DNA from: Casp-actino8 sp964563545
GTDB lineage: Bacteria; Actinomycetota; Acidimicrobiia; Acidimicrobiales; Ilumatobacteraceae
Length of the DNA stretch: 64,000 nucleotides
Assembly: GCA_964563545.1 (NCBI GenBank)
Contig: CAZLXB010000005.1
Location: 1-64,000 of the forward strand
Direction: 5' to 3'
The notes beneath the pieces were generated by a model. The model did no database searches. It had not been told where the DNA came from and saw only the letters and a list, made by a program, of their open reading frames with translations. How positions within the stretch are numbered: position 1 is the stretch's first letter; every line of letters starts with the position of its first letter. Below, in pieces: positions 33,901 to 42,938 of the stretch. A program made the translations under genes and the position numbers.

Positions 33901-34979
33901 TGATCATCGAGCACCTCGAGCTCGCCGACTTCCGGAACTATTCACAGGCCTCGTTCGATTTCACTCGCGGTATCACCGCCGTCGTCGGACGCAATGCGCA
34001 AGGCAAGACCAATGTCGCCGAAGCGATGAATTTCCTCGCGACCCTCGAGAGTTTCCGTCTGGCGCCGACCGCGGCCTTGGTTCGCGACGGCGCTGACACG
34101 GCGGTGATCCGTGCCACGGTTCGCCACGACGACGGTCGGGAGTTGCTCGTCGAGATCCAGATACCGCGTCAAGGACGAACCACCGTTCTCGTGAATCGGC
34201 AACGACTTCAACGAACGCGCGACCTTCTCGGCGTCCTTCGCGTCACTGTGTTTTCGCCCGACGACCTCGAACTCGTGAAAGGAGCCCCGTCCGAGCGGCG
34301 ACGGTTCTGTGACGAAACCCTCGTGAGCCTCGCAGTCAAGAACGATGCGTTGCGCCTCGACCTCGATCGGGTTCTGCGACAACGGAACACTCTGTTGAAG
34401 CAATGCAATGGACGACTCACCGAAGAAGTCGGTTTCACGCTCGACGTGTGGGACGAGCGAATGGCCACGATCGGTGACGAACTCGGACAGGCTCGAGCCG
34501 ATCTCGTAGCCCGACTTCAACCCGTGGCCGAAGAGGCATATCAACATCTCGCCGGCCGACCCCTCGCCGTCGGAGTTCGCTACGAACCCGAATGGCGGCG
34601 GCCCGGACTCGCAGTCGCGCTACGGGCCTCTCGGTCCGATGACGTTCGCCGTGGGGTGTCGACGGTCGGTCCACATCGAGACGATCTGGAACTCACCTTG
34701 GGTTCCATGCCGGCTCGGACCCATGCGAGTCAGGGGGAGATGCGGTCCCTCGCCCTGTCACTGCGCCTGGCCGCCCATCGGCTCGTGGCCTCGGCGACCG
34801 ATATGACCCCGTTGCTGATCCTGGACGACGTCCTGAGTGAACTCGACCCGGAGCGCTGCGAAGCCCTGCTGGCGCACCTGCCCCCCGGGCAGGTGGTGAT
34901 CACCACGGCCAGCCCCTTGCCCGAGGCGGCTCAGCCCGATCGGATCCTCCGGATCGAACAGGGGCGGGTGGAAGCATGA
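33900..34979 (+). CDS. recF: recombination/replication repair protein RecF
   Basis: 359 residues. Walker A GRNAQGKTNVAEAM, ABC-type signature SQGEMRSLALSLRL and Walker B LLILDDVLSELD. Helps load RecA at gaps on SSB-coated DNA. The ATG at 33900 is decided by the family start MIIEHLELADFRNY. Overlaps dciA by four bases (ATGA). Confidence 0.96.
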   Translation: MIIEHLELADFRNYSQASFDFTRGITAVVGRNAQGKTNVAEAMNFLATLESFRLAPTAALVRDGADTAVIRATVRHDDGRELLVEIQIPRQGRTTVLVNRQRLQRTRDLLGVLRVTVFSPDDLELVKGAPSERRRFCDETLVSLAVKNDALRLDLDRVLRQRNTLLKQCNGRLTEEVGFTLDVWDERMATIGDELGQARADLVARLQPVAEEAYQHLAGRPLAVGVRYEPEWRRPGLAVALRASRSDDVRRGVSTVGPHRDDLELTLGSMPARTHASQGEMRSLALSLRLAAHRLVASATDMTPLLILDDVLSELDPERCEALLAHLPPGQVVITTASPLPEAAQPDRILRIEQGRVEA

Positions 34980-35275
34980 ACGACGAACCCCAGCCCCTGA
35001 ACTCAGCTCTCGACCGGGTCCTACGTTCCCTGAAGGGCGGCGATCGCCAGACGACGGTCACCGTCTTTTCTCGGTGGTCCGATCTCGTGGGGGAGTCGGT
35101 GGCGGCCCACGTACGGCCCCTCAAACTCGACGGCGGAACCCTGATCGTCGAGGTCGACGACCCCACATGGGCGACCCAGATGAAGTTCCTGGAGGGCGAT
35201 CTCCTGGACCGGCTTCGGGCCACCGGGGGCATGGCCGTGGAGCGCATCGAGATTCGGGTTCGCCGGCGCCGCTGA
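34976..35275 (+). CDS. dciA: DciA-like helicase loader (DUF721)
   Basis: 99 residues. Matches the DUF721 family between recF and gyrB (mycobacterial Rv0004): TVFSRWSDLVGESVAAHVRP and TLIVEVDDPTWATQMKFL. DciA proteins are the ancestral loaders of DnaB in bacteria without DnaC/DnaI. Basic C-terminus RRRR. Confidence 0.88.
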   Translation: MNDEPQPLNSALDRVLRSLKGGDRQTTVTVFSRWSDLVGESVAAHVRPLKLDGGTLIVEVDDPTWATQMKFLEGDLLDRLRATGGMAVERIEIRVRRRR

Positions 35276-35394
35276 CGGTTCGTTTCAGGGTCCCGAACCG
35301 ACCATCTCAGAGACCCTCCGCAGACGCCCCGACGAGAGGACATTTTCCCTGCTCACGACGCTTGTTTTGGCACGAATTCGACCCCTCCATGAAG

Positions 35395-35400
35395 TAGAAT
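35395..35400 (+). promoter_or_regulatory. candidate -10 element for gyrB
   Basis: TAGAAT lies in the AT-rich end of the 218-base gap between dciA and gyrB, about 95 bases before the gyrB start. A convincing -35 at normal spacing is not seen, so this is tentative. Confidence 0.3.
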
Positions 35401-35493
35401 TTTCGGTGTTGTGATGAGCCCTCCGACCGCCTGTGCGAGACCCCTGTTTCCCACATGCTCGGGGCCCCACCGAATGAACCGATCGAGGTACGC

Positions 35494-37446
35494 GTGACCG
35501 CCAAGAACACCACCCCCAGTGCCGATTACGGGGCCAAGGACATCCAAGTCCTCGAGGGTCTGGACCCCGTTCGCAAGCGCCCGGGTATGTACATCGGCTC
35601 CACCGGTCTGGCCGGACTCCACCACTTGATCTGGGAGGTCGTCGACAACTCGGTCGACGAAGCGATGGCCGGGTACTGCACCCGTATCGGCGTCACTCTG
35701 CTGGCCGATGGTGGCTGCGCAGTCGAGGACAACGGCCGTGGCATTCCGGTCGATCCCTATCCGTCCGGTCCGCACAAGGGCAAGAGCGCGGCCGAGGTCG
35801 TGCTCACGGTTCTGCACGCCGGCGGCAAGTTCGGCGGCGAGGGCTACAAGGTGTCGGGCGGATTGCACGGAGTGGGTGTGTCGGTCGTGAACGCGTTGTC
35901 GTCCCGCGTCGTGCTCGAGATCGATCGTGACGGCAAGCGTTACGAGCATGAGTTCCGCAACGGCGGCAAGCCGCAAGGGAAGCTGGCGTCCACCGGCGCG
36001 ACACCCGGTCGCGGCCGCAAGACCGGAACCACGGTGGCTTTCTGGCCGGACCCGACGATCTTCGCGTCGGAAGGCACCGAATTCGTGGCCCGTACCGTCC
36101 TCGAACGCCTGCAGACCATGGCCTTTCTCAATCGTGGTCTCGAGATCGTGTTCCGCGACGAACGACCCGGCAAGGAACAAGAGGTCACCTTCCAGTACAA
36201 GGGCGGCATCGTCGATTACGTGAAGCACCTCAACCAGTCGAAGGAAGCCCTGTTCAACAAAGTCGCCCATTACGAGGACGACGAAGAAGGGCAGATGCTC
36301 GACATCGCCGTGCAGTGGAACACCGGTTACTACGAAGGAATCCACGGATACGCGAACGGCATCAGCACCATCGAAGGCGGTATGCACGTCGAAGGCTTCA
36401 AGACCGCCCTCACGAGCGTGGTCAACAAGTACGCACGTTCACGCGGACTCTTGAAGGAGAAGGAAGACAACCTCCTCGGCGAAGACATCCGCGAGGGAAT
36501 CACGGCGATCATCTCGGTCAAGTTGTCCGAACCCCAGTTCGAAGGCCAGACCAAGGCCAAACTCGGCAACGTCTCCATGCGTTCGTTCGTCCAGAAGGCG
36601 ACCAACGAACGTCTCGCCGAGTGGCTCGACGAGAACCCGACCGAAGCCAACAAGATCGTCAAGAAGGCACAGGCCGCTGCCCAAGCTCGTGTGGCCGCCA
36701 AGAACGCCCGCAACGCAGTACGACGCAAGACCGCGCTGAGCGGCGCTGGTATGCCCGACAAACTCAAGGACTGCACGAGCGGCAACCCCGAAGAGAGTGA
36801 GATCTTCATCGTCGAGGGAGATTCGGCGGGTGGCACTGCACTCGACGCGCGCGATCCGCGCACTCAGGCCATTCTTCCGATCCGCGGCAAGATCCTGAAC
36901 GTCGAGCGCGCCCGGCTCGACAAGATGCTGAAGAACATGGAAGTCACCGCTCTCGTGACCGCTATCGGTGGGGGAGTCGGCGACGAATTCGATGCCGCGA
37001 AGTCCCGGTATCACAAGATCATCATCCTCGCCGACGCCGATGTGGACGGCAGTCACATCCGCACGTTGTTGCTGACGTTCTTCTTCCGGCAGATGCGGCC
37101 CCTCGTCGAAGCCGGCTACGTGTACATCGCTCAACCTCCGCTGTACTCGACCGAGATCGGCAAGGAGAAGATCTACCTGAAGGACGATCTCGCCAAGGCG
37201 AAGTTCCTCGAAGAGCATCCGAACCACAAAAAGGAATTCCAGCGACTCAAAGGTCTCGGTGAAATGGACTGGGAGGAGTTGCGCTCCACCACCATGTCGA
37301 TCGATACCCGCACCTTGCTCCAGGTGACCGTCGAAGAGGCTGCGTTGGCCGACGAGATCATGGGAGTCCTGATGGGTGACGACGTCGAAAGTCGTAAGCA
37401 CTTCATTCAGACCAACGCCAAAGACGTGAGGTTCCTCGATATCTGA
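35494..37446 (+). CDS. gyrB: DNA gyrase subunit B
   Basis: 650 residues. GHKL ATPase with VVDNSVDEA and GLHGVGVSVVNALS, transducer domain, then the TOPRIM parts EGDSAGGTA and DADVDGSHIRTLLLTFF. The GTG at 35494 follows GAGGT at 35485-35489 and fits the family start; the upstream ATG at 35455 would add 13 unmatched residues. TGA overlaps the gyrA ATG by one base. Confidence 0.97.
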   Translation: MTAKNTTPSADYGAKDIQVLEGLDPVRKRPGMYIGSTGLAGLHHLIWEVVDNSVDEAMAGYCTRIGVTLLADGGCAVEDNGRGIPVDPYPSGPHKGKSAAEVVLTVLHAGGKFGGEGYKVSGGLHGVGVSVVNALSSRVVLEIDRDGKRYEHEFRNGGKPQGKLASTGATPGRGRKTGTTVAFWPDPTIFASEGTEFVARTVLERLQTMAFLNRGLEIVFRDERPGKEQEVTFQYKGGIVDYVKHLNQSKEALFNKVAHYEDDEEGQMLDIAVQWNTGYYEGIHGYANGISTIEGGMHVEGFKTALTSVVNKYARSRGLLKEKEDNLLGEDIREGITAIISVKLSEPQFEGQTKAKLGNVSMRSFVQKATNERLAEWLDENPTEANKIVKKAQAAAQARVAAKNARNAVRRKTALSGAGMPDKLKDCTSGNPEESEIFIVEGDSAGGTALDARDPRTQAILPIRGKILNVERARLDKMLKNMEVTALVTAIGGGVGDEFDAAKSRYHKIIILADADVDGSHIRTLLLTFFFRQMRPLVEAGYVYIAQPPLYSTEIGKEKIYLKDDLAKAKFLEEHPNHKKEFQRLKGLGEMDWEELRSTTMSIDTRTLLQVTVEEAALADEIMGVLMGDDVESRKHFIQTNAKDVRFLDI

Positions 37447-39926
37447 TGGCTTCCAAGAAGACACCTCCTCCTCCGCCCGAAGACTCGACACCAGACGAGC
37501 CGATCATTCCCGTGCAGCCGGTCGCGTTGCAGGACGAGATGGAGCGCTCGTTCCTCGACTACGCGATGTCGGTCATCATGTCGCGCGCGCTTCCCGACGT
37601 CCGCGACGGATTGAAGCCCGTTCACCGCCGCATCATCTGGGACATGGACGAGCAGGGTTTCCGTCCCGATCGCCCGTTCGTGAAGTCGGCGCGCGTCTCG
37701 GGCGACACCATGGCCAAGTACCACCCGCACGGTGACAGCGCGATCTACGACGCGCTCGTTCGCATGGCCCAGCCGTTCTCCTTGCGGCACCCGCTCATCG
37801 ATTTCCACGGCAACTACGGATCCCCCGACTTCGGACCGGCCGCGAGCCGCTACACGGAGTGTCGCCTGCATCCGCTCGCCATGCAGTTGCTGGCCGACAT
37901 CGACGAGAACACCGTCGACATGGTCGCCACCTACGACGGCAGCCGCGAGGAACCCACCGTCCTGCCGGCCCGTTTCCCGAACCTTCTCGTCAACGGAAGT
38001 CAGGGCATCGCCGTCGGTATGGCGACCAACATCCCGCCGCACAATCTCGGTGAAGTCATCGACGCGTGCGTGCACACGCTCTTCACTCCCACCGCAACCT
38101 CCGACGACCTCATGCAGTTCGTGAAGGGCCCCGACTTCCCGACCGGCGGAACGATCCTCGGACGCGCCGGGATCATGGACGCGTATCGCACTGGTCGCGG
38201 CAGCATCAAGATGCGCGCCACCGCGAGCATCGAGGAAACCAAGCGTGGCGGTATGCAGATCGTCGTCACCGAACTTCCGTATCAGACGAGTTGTTCGGCC
38301 ATCGCTGGCCGCATCCAGGAACTCGTCGACGCCGGCGAGATCGATGGCATCGCCGACGTGAACGACGGTTCATCGGGCGGCAAGACCAATCTCATGATCG
38401 CGTTGAAGCGCGATGCGAATGCCAACGTGGTGCTCAACAACCTCTTCAAGTTGACCCAGTTGCAGACGAGTTTCGGCGTGAACATGGTGGCCTTGGTCGA
38501 CGGTGTGCCCCGGCAACTCACGTTGGCCGACGCGATCAACGGCTACCTCCGCCATCAGATCGAAGTCCTGACCCGGCGCACCGAGTACCGCCTCGACAAG
38601 GCTCAGCGCCGCGCCCACCTTCTCGAAGGTCGTATCAAGGCGCTCAATGTCATCGACAAGATCATCAAGTTGATCCGCGAAAGTGAAGACGCGAACAGTG
38701 CCAAGACCCAATTGATGGCCAAGCCCTACGAATTCACCGAAGTGCAGGCCATCGACATCCTCGACATGCAGTTGCGGCAACTCACCCGGCTCTCACGCAT
38801 CGACCTCGAGGCTGAAATCGCCGAACTCACCCAGCGCATCGCCGAGCTGCAGTCGATCCTCGCCGACGACGTCAAGCTGCGCACTGTGATCAAGGACGAA
38901 CTTCTGGCCATCAAGGAAGAGTTCGCCACCCCCCGGGTGTGTCCGGTAACTCTCGATTCGGGCGAGATGAGTCTCGAGGACCTCGTCGACGACACGGAGT
39001 TGGTCGTGGTGATGACCGAGGCGCAATACGTGAAGGCCGTGGCCGCATCGAACTTCAAGACCCAGGGACGCGGAGGCAAGGGCGTGACCGGCGCGAAGTT
39101 GAAGGCCGACGACATCGTGAAGCACGTGATCTTCACGACGGCTCACGCGTATCTCCTCTTCTTCTCCAACCGTGGTCGGGTGTACCGACTGCGGGCTCAT
39201 GACGTCCCCGAGCGTGAGCGCGCGGCCAAGGGTGTTCCGATCGTGAATCTGCTTCCGTTGCAGGCCGGCGAGACCATCGAGGCCATCATCGACACCCGTG
39301 ATTTCGCGGCCGAGCGCTACCTCTTCTTCGCGACCCGTGATGGCGTGGTGAAGAAGACGTCCTTCGACGAGTACGACAACGGACGTCGTGACGGGCTCAT
39401 CGCCCTCAATCTCCGTGAGGGTGACGAACTCGTGCGCGTGATCGAGACGTCGGGCACCGACGACATCTTCATGGTGGCTCGATCGGGTATGACGATTCGA
39501 TTCTCCGAGACCGAGGTTCGGGCCATGGGGCGCGCCGCCGCTGGTGTTCGTGGCATGAAGCTCCGACCGGGCGACAAAGTTGTCAGCGTCGATGTCGCCC
39601 GGGATGAAGCGGCGATCCTGATGATCACTGAAGCCGGTTACGGAAAGCGGACTCAACTCGACAAGTTCAATCGTCAGGGTCGAGGTGGCATAGGAGTCCG
39701 TGGCATCCAGGTGAAGGAGAAGAAGGGTTACGTGGTGTCGGCGTTCATGGCCGGTATCGACGACGAGATCGTCGCCGTCACCTCGGGTGGATCCACCATC
39801 CGAACCCAAGTGCGCAACATCTCGTCCCAGGGTCGCGGTGCGACCGGAGTGAGAGTGATGACGGTCGAAGAGGGCCAAACGGTCTCGTCGGTCGCGCTCA
39901 TCATCGCCAGCGAAGACGAAGAGTGA
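37446..39926 (+). CDS. gyrA: DNA gyrase subunit A
   Basis: 826 residues. Catalytic Tyr136 in AASRYTECRL. The quinolone-pocket segment HPHGDSAIYDALV keeps Ser98 and Asp102, the unmutated residues. The C-terminal six-bladed domain has the GyrA-box region QGRGGIGVRGIQV. Stop overlaps the next gene start (GTGA). Confidence 0.97.
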   Translation: MASKKTPPPPPEDSTPDEPIIPVQPVALQDEMERSFLDYAMSVIMSRALPDVRDGLKPVHRRIIWDMDEQGFRPDRPFVKSARVSGDTMAKYHPHGDSAIYDALVRMAQPFSLRHPLIDFHGNYGSPDFGPAASRYTECRLHPLAMQLLADIDENTVDMVATYDGSREEPTVLPARFPNLLVNGSQGIAVGMATNIPPHNLGEVIDACVHTLFTPTATSDDLMQFVKGPDFPTGGTILGRAGIMDAYRTGRGSIKMRATASIEETKRGGMQIVVTELPYQTSCSAIAGRIQELVDAGEIDGIADVNDGSSGGKTNLMIALKRDANANVVLNNLFKLTQLQTSFGVNMVALVDGVPRQLTLADAINGYLRHQIEVLTRRTEYRLDKAQRRAHLLEGRIKALNVIDKIIKLIRESEDANSAKTQLMAKPYEFTEVQAIDILDMQLRQLTRLSRIDLEAEIAELTQRIAELQSILADDVKLRTVIKDELLAIKEEFATPRVCPVTLDSGEMSLEDLVDDTELVVVMTEAQYVKAVAASNFKTQGRGGKGVTGAKLKADDIVKHVIFTTAHAYLLFFSNRGRVYRLRAHDVPERERAAKGVPIVNLLPLQAGETIEAIIDTRDFAAERYLFFATRDGVVKKTSFDEYDNGRRDGLIALNLREGDELVRVIETSGTDDIFMVARSGMTIRFSETEVRAMGRAAAGVRGMKLRPGDKVVSVDVARDEAAILMITEAGYGKRTQLDKFNRQGRGGIGVRGIQVKEKKGYVVSAFMAGIDDEIVAVTSGGSTIRTQVRNISSQGRGATGVRVMTVEEGQTVSSVALIIASEDEE

Positions 39927-40192
39927 CGGCGCTGGTCGCTTTGGTGGCGGCCGCGCTCTTCGTTTCGGGGGTCGGTCGTCTCGGCGAAGCCGTCGTCGAT
40001 GCCGCCCGCGCCCAGTCGGCCGCCGATGCCGCGGCTTTGGCCATGGCCGATGGCGGTCGCGACCAAGCCCGACGGATCGCTCGTCTCGACGGAGCCGACG
40101 TTCTTCGTATCGACTCGATCGTCGACGATGTCCTCGTCGAAGTCGAGGTGAAGGGGCGCACGGCCATGGCGCGAGCGTCGTCTGCCCCGTGA
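39923..40192 (+). CDS. TadE/TadG-like small secretion protein
   Basis: 89 residues. N-terminal hydrophobic helix followed by AARAQSAADAAALAMADGG, the pattern of the helicase/secretion-neighbourhood TadE-like proteins and TadG N-termini. GTG start overlaps the gyrA stop, an unusual place for a pilus-type gene; the tad locus is 9.5 kb away. It may be an orphan component of that system. Confidence 0.55.
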   Translation: MTALVALVAAALFVSGVGRLGEAVVDAARAQSAADAAALAMADGGRDQARRIARLDGADVLRIDSIVDDVLVEVEVKGRTAMARASSAP

Positions 40193-40221
40193 ATGCGTGA
40201 CGAATCTTCTACGCTGACATC

Positions 40222-40728
40222 ATGTCGGAGGCACGGGATCCGCTCTTCATCATTCCTGCGGCTGAACCCGATGATGTCGAACGACCGTTGGCACCTCCGA
40301 CTCCGAAGCAGCGATCCGGCGGCGGTTCGGGTCTGCGATGGGAACGACGTCGGGTCCACCGCACCACGCGGATCGTCCGTCACATCGATCCGCTGAGCGT
40401 CTTTCGCGTGATGATCGTCTTCCATGTGGTGTTGTATCTGACGCTCCTCCTCACCGGAGTCCTGCTCTGGAACGTCGCCAATGCGACGGGCACGGTCGAC
40501 AACGTCGAGCGATTCATGGAGAGCTTCGGCTGGGAATCCTTCGAGTTCAAAGGTGGCGAGATCTTCCATCAAGCGTGGATCCTTGGACTCTTCGCCGTGG
40601 TGGGCCTGACGGGACTGGCCGTCCTCATGGCCACGATCTTCAACCTCATCACCGACCTCGTGGGCGGCGTGAGGGTCACGATCCTCGAAGAACTTCCGAC
40701 GGCCGAAGAACCCCCGCTACCGAACTAG
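40222..40728 (+). CDS. DUF3566 transmembrane protein
   Basis: 168 residues. Two transmembrane helices (VFRVMIVFHVVLYLTLLLTG and AWILGLFAVVGLTGLAVLM) with a hydrophilic N-terminus. This is the family encoded after gyrA in mycobacteria (Rv0007). Function unknown; the location supports the assignment. Confidence 0.88.
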   Translation: MSEARDPLFIIPAAEPDDVERPLAPPTPKQRSGGGSGLRWERRRVHRTTRIVRHIDPLSVFRVMIVFHVVLYLTLLLTGVLLWNVANATGTVDNVERFMESFGWESFEFKGGEIFHQAWILGLFAVVGLTGLAVLMATIFNLITDLVGGVRVTILEELPTAEEPPLPN

Positions 40729-40776
40729 TGCCTGGTTGAGGGAGTACGGATCCCACCGATAGGGTGCTTCCCCGCC

Positions 40777-40850
40777 GGGGCTATAGCTCAGTTGGTTAGA
40801 GCGCATCCCTGATAAGGATGAGGTCACAGGTTCGACTCCTGTTAGCCCCA
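40777..40850 (+). tRNA. tRNA-Ile (GAT)
   Basis: Folds as a normal 74-nt tRNA: acceptor GGGGCTA/TAGCCCC with discriminator A, anticodon stem CATCC/GGATG, anticodon GAT at 40811-40813, T-arm with GTTCGACTC. The CCA end is not encoded. Matches ileT after the gyrA/DUF3566 pair. Confidence 0.97.
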
Positions 40851-40852
40851 CG

Positions 40853-40987
40853 GTGAAAACATTGCGACGAGCCTTGGCGGCACTGTCCCTCGCCGGCATC
40901 ATCGCCGGTGCCATCCGTTTGCGCGGGCGCGGAGGAGTCCCTCCCGAACGCGGCGGTTGGCGCGAACTCTCCCGTCCCCGGTCGTGA
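40853..40987 (+). CDS. small basic membrane peptide
   Basis: 44 residues: one hydrophobic helix (ALAALSLAGIIAGAIRL) and an Arg-rich tail. The GTG start lies two bases after tRNA-Ile; the stop overlaps the next gene start (GTGA), the main support for coding. It occupies the place of DLW-39-type small proteins of other actinobacteria, but lacks their DLW residues. Confidence 0.4.
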   Translation: MKTLRRALAALSLAGIIAGAIRLRGRGGVPPERGGWRELSRPRS

Positions 40988-41895
40988 AGCCGATCGGCGT
41001 CGTCGGCCTCGGTGCCGTCGGGGCGCGTGTCGCTTCGCAGCTCTCACCGGGAGTCACCAGCGCCACCTCCGGTGACGATGTCGACGTGGTCGTCGTTGCC
41101 ACACCCGCCCCGCAGGCGCCGTTGGCCCTCGACATCCTTCGCGGTGGCGCACATGTGATCACGACGACCGACGACCCTGATGATGTTCACGAACTTCTCG
41201 GACACGACTCCGAGGCCTCGAGTCTCGGACGCACGCTGGTGGTCGGTGCGGCCGCGAGTCCGGGAATGAGTGGACTGATGGTGGCCGAATTGCAACGCCG
41301 ATTCGACGACATCGACGAGATCCACGTGGCCTTTCACGGCACCGGCGGGCCGGCATGTGCGCGGCAACACCATCGGGCCCTCGGAGGCGAAGCTCTCGGG
41401 TGGCACGACGGTGAGTGGATCGAAAGACCCGGCGGCAGTGGTCGCGAGTTGCTGTGGTTCCCCGAACCCATCGGCGGCAAGGACTGTTATCGCGCCGAAT
41501 TGGCCGACCCCATCGTTCTTCATCGAGCCTTCCCGGGTGTGAAGCGGATCAGCGCTCGCGTGTCGGCGACTCGGCGCGATCGATTGACGGCACGTCTGCC
41601 GATGATGTCGCCCCCGCATCCAGAAGGTGGGCTCGGAGGTTTGCGCGTCGAGGTACGTGGCTCGGTCGACGGGGCTCGGGTGACGCACGTGGCGGGAATC
41701 GCCGAACGAACGGCGGTGATCGCCGGAGCTACGGCGGCGGCGGTGGCCGATCAGTTGCAGGGAATGGTGGCTTCGGGTGGAACACCAGTCGGGGCGATCG
41801 TTCTCGGCGACGGTCAACTCGATGAAATCGCCCTGATGACAGCGGTCATCCAACGGGGTATCACGGTGTTCGAGTACATCGGTTCAGCCGGCTGA
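40984..41895 (+). CDS. NAD(P)-binding oxidoreductase-like protein
   Basis: 303 residues. Rossmann start PIGVVGLGAVGARVA then DDVDVVVVATPAP, as in saccharopine or homoserine dehydrogenase-like folds. A later GASASPGMSG-like stretch (VGAAASPGMSGLM) may line the substrate site. Substrate unknown. GTG at 40984 gives the dinucleotide-binding strand as the first element. Confidence 0.75.
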   Translation: MKPIGVVGLGAVGARVASQLSPGVTSATSGDDVDVVVVATPAPQAPLALDILRGGAHVITTTDDPDDVHELLGHDSEASSLGRTLVVGAAASPGMSGLMVAELQRRFDDIDEIHVAFHGTGGPACARQHHRALGGEALGWHDGEWIERPGGSGRELLWFPEPIGGKDCYRAELADPIVLHRAFPGVKRISARVSATRRDRLTARLPMMSPPHPEGGLGGLRVEVRGSVDGARVTHVAGIAERTAVIAGATAAAVADQLQGMVASGGTPVGAIVLGDGQLDEIALMTAVIQRGITVFEYIGSAG

Positions 41896-41931
41896 GACGC
41901 CGCTGCTTCGTGCCGCTTGTACATTCGGAGC

Positions 41932-42381
41932 ATGAGCAAGACCGAGAACCGACCCGATGTGCACGACATCGCATCGGCTCGATTGAAGTCGATCAATCAG
42001 CGTTATTCCGACGGTCGTCGACGCCTGGTCGATGTTCTCTCGTCGGCCAAGCATCCACTCGTGACGACCGAGATCTCGGCGGCGACGAGCGAACTCCCTC
42101 AGAGCAGCGTGTATCGGAATCTCGCCGTGCTCGAGGAGGCGGGAATCGTGGTGAAGGTCCTGACGAATGGAGAGCGCTCGGCTTTCGAACTCGCCGAGGA
42201 TCTGAAGGGACACCACCATCATCTGGTCTGTGTGTCGTGCGGACAAGTCGTCGACATCGAGATGCCCGAAGCCATCGAGCGTCAACTCGGCGAGGGCCTC
42301 GCACCCACGGCCAGAGCGGCCGGTTTCACGTTGCTCGGACACCGTCTCGACCTCATGGGTCGTTGCGGTCAGTGCTCCTGA
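41932..42381 (+). CDS. Fur-family metalloregulator
   Basis: 149 residues. Winged helix (LPQSSVYRNLAVLEEAG) then dimer/metal domain with HHHHLVCVSCGQVVDIE and a closing CGQC; the two Cys pairs form the structural zinc site. Could be Fur, Zur or PerR; the residues that decide are not clear. ATG at 41932 follows CGGAG closely. Its 3' end overlaps DUF1003 (convergent) by 13 bases. Confidence 0.88.
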   Translation: MSKTENRPDVHDIASARLKSINQRYSDGRRRLVDVLSSAKHPLVTTEISAATSELPQSSVYRNLAVLEEAGIVVKVLTNGERSAFELAEDLKGHHHHLVCVSCGQVVDIEMPEAIERQLGEGLAPTARAAGFTLLGHRLDLMGRCGQCS

Positions 42382-42890
42382 TCGAGCCGATTGGCGAGTT
42401 TCTCGACGACCTCGGTGAGGTAGTCGACTTTCTTCTGCAATTCTTCGAGGTCCACGATCTCGCGCACGTCCTCGGTGGTGGCGACATCGGTGAGTGACAG
42501 CCGGACACTCGCCAGTTCACGCGCGAGGAACTCGGTGTCGGCTTGGGTGCGTTCGGCCACCTTGCGGTCGAGTTCGGTCTGAGTCCGATCGCGCGCTTCC
42601 TGGCGGTTCTGTGCGAGGAGGATCAGCGGAGCGGCATACGAGGCCTGAAGAGAGAGCACGAGGGTGAGCAGCACGAGACCGCGACCCCACGGGTCGAAAG
42701 TCCAGGATTCGGGAACGATGACGTTGTACGCGATCCAGAAGATGATGACGCCCGATTGCCACACGAGATAGCGCGCGGTTCCGAGCGTGCGGGCGATGGC
42801 CTCGGAGAACTGACCGAAGGCATCGGTGTCGTAGTGAATGCCGATACGGCGGCGACGCCGGGGCTCGGCGAGTCGGGCTTTGCGCTTCAT
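42369..42890 (-). CDS. DUF1003 membrane protein
   Basis: 173 residues. Two transmembrane helices (LVWQSGVIIFWIAYNVIV and LVLLTLVLSLQASYAAPLIL), then a coiled-coil-like C-terminus. DUF1003 is often next to a PRC/MgtE_N protein in actinobacteria, as here. Function unknown, possibly ion-related. Confidence 0.85.
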   Translation of the reverse strand: MKRKARLAEPRRRRRIGIHYDTDAFGQFSEAIARTLGTARYLVWQSGVIIFWIAYNVIVPESWTFDPWGRGLVLLTLVLSLQASYAAPLILLAQNRQEARDRTQTELDRKVAERTQADTEFLARELASVRLSLTDVATTEDVREIVDLEELQKKVDYLTEVVEKLANRLDQEH

Positions 42891-42938
42891 GACACCTCCT
42901 TCGGTGAGTGGCTTCTACATGGGTTGACTCGGTGATGA

